Of a stretch of 64,000 bases of DNA, positions 59,714 through 64,000 are shown piece by piece (the stretch's first letter is position 1; each line of letters opens with the position of its first letter). This DNA comes from Azoarcus sp. (GTDB lineage Bacteria; Pseudomonadota; Gammaproteobacteria; Burkholderiales; Rhodocyclaceae): positions 111,368 to 175,367 of the forward strand of contig DYFV01000001.1 of NCBI GenBank assembly GCA_020725025.1, given 5' to 3'. Under the pieces are notes generated by a model, which saw only the letters and a program-made list of their open reading frames with translations, searched no databases and was not told the origin of the DNA. Position numbers and translations under genes: made by a program.

Positions 59714-60709
59714 GTGCAGATCAGGTTGTCCAATGAAGGCCATGAGCCGCTTCTGCTGGTCACCGGCGCAACGGGGTTCGTCGGACGCGAGGTGGTTCGC
59801 GCGCTTGCGGATCAAGGCCGCTACCGTGTTGCAGCGGCGATGCGTCACGGGGCCACTCTGCCTCACATGGTTGAAGGGAGGTGGTCGCCAGGACTCGGCG
59901 CGGACAGCGACTGGTCGTCGACGCTCGCGCGCGTGAACATCGTGGTCCACACGGCCGCTCGCGTTCATGTCATGCACGATACGGCCGTCGATCCTCTAGC
60001 CGAATTCCGTGCCTTGAACGTCGCCGGTACGCTTGCTGTCGCCCGCCAAGCCGCGCGGGCGGGGGTCCGTCGCTTCGTCTTCCTCAGCTCCGTGAAGGTG
60101 AACGGCGAGGCGACGGTCGCGGGGCGTCGGTTTGCCGCAGACGACGCGCCTGCGCCGGTCGACCCGTATGGCGTCTCCAAGCTCGAGGCCGAGCAGGGCC
60201 TTTTCACCCTCGCAGCCGAGACGGGCATGGAGGTCGTGATCATCCGCCCACCCCTGGTATATGGCCCCGGCGTAAAGGCCAACTTCCTCAGCATGATGCG
60301 CTGGCTGGCGCGCGGTGTACCGCTTCCGCTCGGCGCCGTTCGTCACAACCGCCGCAGCCTGGTCGCACTGGACAACTTGGTGGATCTCATCGTGACTTGT
60401 CTCGATCATCCCGCGGCGGTCAATCAGGTCTTCCTCGCCGGTGATGGCGAGGACCTCTCGACCACGGATATCTTGCGTCGTCTTGCAGCCGCCATGGGCG
60501 TTCCCGCCCGGTTGCTGCCGGTTCCAGTGGGCGTGCTTGAGGCCGTCGCGGCGCTTCTCGGCAAGCGCCACGTCGTCCAGCGGCTGTGCGGATCGCTGCA
60601 AGTCGACATCTCCAAGACCCGGAGGCTACTGGATTGGACGCCGCCGGTCACCGTGGACGAGGGGCTGCGTCGGACTGCGCAGGATTTCTTGATCCGCGGA
60701 GATCGATGA
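59714..60709 (+). CDS. WbpV-like nucleotide-sugar reductase/epimerase (SDR)
   Basis: A 331-residue SDR enzyme with a GTG start 3 bp after the GT4 gene: LVTGATGFVGREVVRALADQ, FLSSVKVNGE (catalytic Ser), DPYGVSKLEAEQ (YxxxK), RPPLVYGPGVKANF. This subfamily includes WbpV/WreQ-type enzymes that reduce UDP-4-keto-6-deoxy-GlcNAc to UDP-QuiNAc (or epimers). The following WbpL-like and WbpM-like genes reproduce the wbpV-wbpL-wbpM order of Pseudomonas O6. A UDP-hexose 4-epimerase role cannot be excluded. Confidence 0.8.
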   Translation: MQIRLSNEGHEPLLLVTGATGFVGREVVRALADQGRYRVAAAMRHGATLPHMVEGRWSPGLGADSDWSSTLARVNIVVHTAARVHVMHDTAVDPLAEFRALNVAGTLAVARQAARAGVRRFVFLSSVKVNGEATVAGRRFAADDAPAPVDPYGVSKLEAEQGLFTLAAETGMEVVIIRPPLVYGPGVKANFLSMMRWLARGVPLPLGAVRHNRRSLVALDNLVDLIVTCLDHPAAVNQVFLAGDGEDLSTTDILRRLAAAMGVPARLLPVPVGVLEAVAALLGKRHVVQRLCGSLQVDISKTRRLLDWTPPVTVDEGLRRTAQDFLIRGDR

Positions 60710-60728
60710 ACGTGTCGGGAGAGAGGGT

Positions 60729-61772
60729 GTGGAATTCGTGAGCGAACTGAGCCGGGGCTGGTGGCTGCTGCCCGTGGTGCTCGCGATTTCGCTGGTGTCG
60801 ACCGGCGTGCTGCGCCGCTACGCGCTCGCCAGGAGTCTCATGGACGTGCCGAATGCACGCAGTTCTCACCGTGTGCCGACGCCGCGTGGGGGCGGGGTGG
60901 CGATCGTGGTGAGCTTCCTGCTCGCGCTGCCGGTGCTTGCGCTCGTCGGCGCGTTGGACTGGCAGGTCCATTGGGCGCTGCTTGGAGCGGGAGCGTGTGT
61001 GGCGGCGATCGGGTTTCTCGACGATCACGGCCACGTTGCCGCGCGCTGGCGTCTTCTTGCGCACTTTGCAGCGGCGATCTGGGCGCTCGTCCTGCTGGGC
61101 GGAGTTCCTCCCGTTTCCCTGTTCGGCGCGTCGGTGGATCTGGATTGGCTCGGCTTCGGGGTCGGCGCGGTCTATCTCGTGTGGCTGCTCAACCTCTACA
61201 ACTTCATGGATGGTATCGACGGTATCGCCGGCGTCGAGACCGTCTGCGTCTGCCTGGGCGGCGCCTTGCTTCACGTCTTGGCGGGCGAACCGACATTGGC
61301 GCTGGTGCCGCTGTCGCTGGGCGCAGCCGCAGCGGGCTTCCTCTACTGGAACTTCCCGCCCGCCAAAATCTTCATGGGAGACGCGGGTAGCGGCTTCCTG
61401 GGGATCGTGCTCGGCGTACTGTCGCTGCAAGCTGCCTGGCGCGATCCGGCCTCGCTATGGAGCTGGCTGATCCTGCTCGGAGTGTTCATTGTGGATGCGA
61501 CGTGGACGCTGCTGCGCAGGATGCTGCGCGGTGACAGGATCTACGAAGCGCACCGCAGCCATGCTTATCAGTACGCGTCGCGCCGGTATGGGGCGCATTT
61601 GCCGGTGACGCTCGCGGTCGCCGCCATAAACCTGTTCTGGCTCCTGCCCGTGGCACTTCTGGTGGGGCTCAGCCGGCTCGACGGCTTGGTCGGAGTCGCG
61701 TTGGCCTATCTGCCCCTGGTCGCACTCGCGGTGCGTTTTCGTGCCGGAGAGCTGGAAGGGAGACCCGCGTGA
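60729..61772 (+). CDS. WbpL/WecA-type undecaprenyl-phosphate sugar-1-phosphate transferase
   Basis: A 347-residue polytopic membrane enzyme (about ten spans) with a GTG start. Conserved cytoplasmic-loop motifs: DVPNARSSHRVPTPRGGG, GFLDDHG, NLYNFMDGIDGIAG (metal-binding Asp), KIFMGDAGSGFLG and the EAHRSHAYQ region. It would start the glycan by transferring a 6-deoxy-HexNAc-1-P (QuiNAc or FucNAc) to undecaprenyl phosphate. The gene before it probably makes its substrate. Confidence 0.92.
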   Translation: MEFVSELSRGWWLLPVVLAISLVSTGVLRRYALARSLMDVPNARSSHRVPTPRGGGVAIVVSFLLALPVLALVGALDWQVHWALLGAGACVAAIGFLDDHGHVAARWRLLAHFAAAIWALVLLGGVPPVSLFGASVDLDWLGFGVGAVYLVWLLNLYNFMDGIDGIAGVETVCVCLGGALLHVLAGEPTLALVPLSLGAAAAGFLYWNFPPAKIFMGDAGSGFLGIVLGVLSLQAAWRDPASLWSWLILLGVFIVDATWTLLRRMLRGDRIYEAHRSHAYQYASRRYGAHLPVTLAVAAINLFWLLPVALLVGLSRLDGLVGVALAYLPLVALAVRFRAGELEGRPA

Positions 61773-61847
61773 AGCTTGGTGTGCGCGATCTCGTCCATGC
61801 GTGGGGGACAGTGGGTGCCGGTGCGGGAAAGGCGCCAGGCTTGCGCT

Positions 61848-61853
61848 ACAATT
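61848..61853 (+). promoter_or_regulatory. Possible -10 element before the WbpM-like gene
   Basis: GCTACAATTAG contains TACAAT 46 bp before the proposed TTG start, in the 126-bp gap after the WbpL-like gene. The -35 is poor. It could give separate expression of the terminal gene. Confidence 0.25.
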
Positions 61854-61898
61854 AGCGGTCTTGCCCTGATCCCCTTTCCGCCCAATAGATCCGCCAGC

Positions 61899-63800
61899 TT
61901 GAAGCCGCCGTACCGTTCCGCGCTCGTGTTCCTGTTCGACCTGGTCGCAGCCGTTGCCGCCTGGGTCGGGGCTTACCTCCTGCGCTTCAACTTCGAATGG
62001 CCTGAAGAGTATGCCGAGCAGATCGGCCTCGGGCTGATCGTGCTGCTTCCGGCACACGCCGTCGTCTGCCGGTGGGCAGGCCTGTACCGCGGTATGTGGG
62101 TGTTCGCGAGCCTGCCCGATCTCAAGCGCGTGCTCAGGGCCATCGGGATGTCCTCGCTCGTGTTGCTGGCGCTGGTCGCGCTCTACCGCAGCCCGCTGGT
62201 GATCCCACGCTCGCTGGTCGTACTCTATCCCTTGCTGCTCGCGGCGGTCATGGCCGGCGGCCGCGTCATCTACAGAATGTGGAAAGAGCACCGCCTCTAC
62301 GGGGGGCTCATCGCGCAGGGCAAGCCGGTGGTGATCGTGGGCGCCGGGCGCGGCGGCGCCATGCTGGTGCGCGAGCTCGAGCGCAGCCCCGATTGGCGGG
62401 TGGTGGGCCTGGTGGACGACGATGCGTCGAAGTGGGGGCGCGAACTGCTGGGGTGTCCGGTGTTTGGACCTGTAGACTCCCTAGGATCGGTGCTCAGCGC
62501 GGAGAAGGCGCGTCACGTCATCCTCGCGATGCCCTCGGCCGCGACGGCGGCACGCAAGCGTGCCGCGGACATCGCGGTGCGCGAGGGTGCCCACGTATTC
62601 ACCGTGCCCGGCCTCGAGGACATCATGAGCGGTCGGGTGGCGCTTTCGTCCATCCGGCCGGTGGAAATCGAAGACCTGCTCGGGCGCGACGCGGTGAATA
62701 TCGACACACCGCACGTCGAAGCGATGCTCGCCGGCAAGATCGCGCTTGTGACCGGGGCAGGCGGCTCGATCGGTAGCGAGTTGTGCCGGCAGCTGGCGCG
62801 CTTCTCGCCGGCACGGCTGGTGCTCGTCGAACAAACCGAGTTTGCGCTGTACTCGCTCGAGCAGTGGTTCGTGGTGAACCGTCCGGACGTGGAGATCGTG
62901 CCGCTCGCGGGCGACGTGAAGGACACCGAGCGGCTTGCCGAGATCTTCGCAGCACATCGGCCGCAAGTCGTGTTCCACGCCGCCGCCTACAAGCATGTGC
63001 CCCTCATGGAGATCGGCAACGCCTGGCAGGCGGTGCGCAACAACGTGCTCGGCACGCTTCAGGTGGCCGAGTGCGCGCAGCGCTTCGAGGCGGAGCGCTT
63101 CGTGCTCATCTCGACCGATAAGGCGGTCAACCCGACCAACGTGATGGGCGCGACGAAGCGGCTGGCGGAGATGGCCTGTCAGGCGCTGCAGGCGACCGGC
63201 CGCGGCACCCAGTTCGAAATCGTGCGTTTCGGCAATGTGCTGGGCAGCACCGGCAGCGTGATCCCGAAGTTCCAGGAACAGATCGCGCGCGGCGGCCCGG
63301 TAACGGTGACGCACCCGGAGATCACCCGCTACTTCATGTCCATCCCGGAGGCGGCGCAACTGGTCCTGCAGGCGGCGGCGATGGGGGCGGGCGGAGAGAT
63401 CTTCGTGCTGGACATGGGCGAGCCGGTCAAGATCGTCGACCTCGCGCGCAATATGATCCGCCTTTCCGGCTTTACCGAGGACGAGATCCGGATCGAGTTC
63501 TCGGGGCTGCGCCCCGGCGAGAAGCTTTACGAAGAGTTACTCGCCGACGCCGAGCACACGCTCGAGACGCCGCACCCCAAGCTGCGGATCGCCCGCTCGC
63601 GTCCGGTCGATGGCGACTTCCTGGCACGCCTGCATGCCTGGCTCGAGCGCCGGGGCCCCGTTTCCGACGACGAGGTACGGGCCTCACTCCTTGGCTGGGT
63701 GCCCGAGTATTCGCCTTCTGGTGCTCGTCCCATGCTGCGTGTCGTAGCCGGTAGCGACGCCGCGCCGGATGTCGCCACCGGTACGTTCTCACGCCCCTGA
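61899..63800 (+). CDS. WbpM/PglF-type UDP-HexNAc 4,6-dehydratase
   Basis: A 633-residue membrane-anchored dehydratase converting UDP-GlcNAc to the 4-keto-6-deoxy form. Four N-terminal spans (FLFDLVAAVAAWVGAYLL), a first Rossmann domain (VIVGAGRGGAML), and the catalytic SDR domain with GAGGSIGSEL (~290). The Tyr of YxxxK is replaced by Met (VMGATKRLAE), the S-M-K triad of the WbpM family. Start: TTG at 61899, beginning the family-like KPPYRSALVFLFD; a frame open to 61776 would cross a TACAAT promoter-like hexamer. TTG is the least secure start in the locus. Confidence 0.9.
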   Translation: MKPPYRSALVFLFDLVAAVAAWVGAYLLRFNFEWPEEYAEQIGLGLIVLLPAHAVVCRWAGLYRGMWVFASLPDLKRVLRAIGMSSLVLLALVALYRSPLVIPRSLVVLYPLLLAAVMAGGRVIYRMWKEHRLYGGLIAQGKPVVIVGAGRGGAMLVRELERSPDWRVVGLVDDDASKWGRELLGCPVFGPVDSLGSVLSAEKARHVILAMPSAATAARKRAADIAVREGAHVFTVPGLEDIMSGRVALSSIRPVEIEDLLGRDAVNIDTPHVEAMLAGKIALVTGAGGSIGSELCRQLARFSPARLVLVEQTEFALYSLEQWFVVNRPDVEIVPLAGDVKDTERLAEIFAAHRPQVVFHAAAYKHVPLMEIGNAWQAVRNNVLGTLQVAECAQRFEAERFVLISTDKAVNPTNVMGATKRLAEMACQALQATGRGTQFEIVRFGNVLGSTGSVIPKFQEQIARGGPVTVTHPEITRYFMSIPEAAQLVLQAAAMGAGGEIFVLDMGEPVKIVDLARNMIRLSGFTEDEIRIEFSGLRPGEKLYEELLADAEHTLETPHPKLRIARSRPVDGDFLARLHAWLERRGPVSDDEVRASLLGWVPEYSPSGARPMLRVVAGSDAAPDVATGTFSRP

Positions 63801-64000
63801 ACGCGGGATCCCTGTTCCCCGATCGCGGTATCCGCAACACTCCCCAACTTGGGTTCGATCTCCCCGTCTGCGTGCTCCTGACTGCCTGCCCCTCGGTATT
63901 GGATTGAGGTTGCGGGCGGGATAGCTTCTCTCCGTCCCCGTTACAGCGGCAACGATCCTTCCGATCGTTGTGCCTTTGGCATTACTGCGGTGGCCGTGCG
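63801..64000. other. Gene-free end of window with a perfect hairpin
   Basis: No gene seen in the last 200 bp. At 63950-63970, CAACGATC-CTTCC-GATCGTTG forms a perfect 8-bp stem with a 5-base loop, followed by TGCCTTT. It may terminate the glycan operon or be a protein-binding site. Confidence 0.45.

Noticed and set aside
63950..63970. Perfect 8-bp hairpin read as an attachment site
   Set aside because: No integrase or direct repeats nearby; kept only as a possible terminator or binding site.
1..64000. CRISPR arrays, insertion sequences, phage genes, tRNA and rRNA genes
   Set aside because: No regularly spaced repeats, transposase, integrase or structural phage genes were seen, and no complete cloverleaf could be built; the only tRNA-like fragment is listed as a weak finding.

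Overview
High-G+C DNA from a Gram-negative bacterium, most likely a betaproteobacterium of the Rhodocyclales (Azoarcus/Thauera type). This is inferred from the order pcm – rhodanese – tolC – waaA, the DUF3649/PepSY/DUF3325 iron modules, and base and codon use; no rRNA or other taxonomic marker is present. No tRNA, CRISPR array or insertion sequence was found.

Region 1 (1-29.3 kb) is an iron-acquisition island. It holds six TonB-dependent outer-membrane receptors (one cut by the left edge), five complete ECF sigma/FecR anti-sigma pairs, an AraC/PchR-type regulator, three PepSY-type inner-membrane proteins, and two copies each of the small membrane proteins DUF3649 and DUF3325. The first FecI-FecR-receptor operon (1.9-8.3 kb) is on the plus strand. 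The other four lie head to tail on the minus strand (8.4-29.2 kb). Each minus-strand fecI gene, and the separate DUF3649-PepSY-DUF3325 operon, has the same promoter: TTGACG, 17 bp, GA(G/A)AAT, with a Fur-box-like sequence overlapping the -10. A second motif, CTTTTCG followed by TCG(C/T), lies 55-76 bp upstream of each minus-strand receptor and fits a FecI-dependent promoter. The expected scheme is: Fur lifts repression of fecI-fecR when iron is low, the loaded receptor signals through its STN domain to FecR, FecR releases FecI, and FecI activates the receptor gene. A 56-bp perfect repeat and a remnant of a DUF3325 gene end suggest the array grew by duplication.

Region 2 (29.3-34.1 kb, minus strand) is an iron-storage or metal-compartment operon of tightly overlapping genes. 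It encodes a small arginine-rich HMA-like protein, a membrane-anchored ferritin-like diiron protein, three small membrane-associated proteins, a P1B-type ATPase with an unusual Ser-Cys-Ala membrane motif, and then a haem-free ferritin (FtnA/BfrA type). The composition resembles the ferrosome (fez) loci that build membrane-bounded iron granules. It is the most interesting system in the window.

Region 3 (34.5-43.3 kb) holds a TetR regulator with a palindromic operator, an RND efflux adaptor and pump, protein-L-isoaspartate methyltransferase, a rhodanese, a TolC-type outer-membrane channel and, convergently, Kdo transferase waaA.

Region 4 (43.4-63.8 kb, plus strand, lower G+C in the middle) is an LPS O-antigen or related glycan locus whose genes mostly overlap by 4 bp. 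It encodes a UDP-glucuronate 4-epimerase-like enzyme, a GDP-colitose branch (Gmd, an Fcl/ColC-like enzyme and ColD with its diagnostic His), a PglK-like ABC flippase, two GT11 transferases, a dTDP-3-amino-3,6-dideoxyhexose branch (FdtA/FdtB-like), acyltransferases, an unassigned beta-propeller protein, GT2 and GT4 transferases, and a terminal WbpV-WbpL-WbpM-like trio that would make and transfer the first (6-deoxy-HexNAc) sugar. No Wzx, Wzy or chain-length regulator is visible here.
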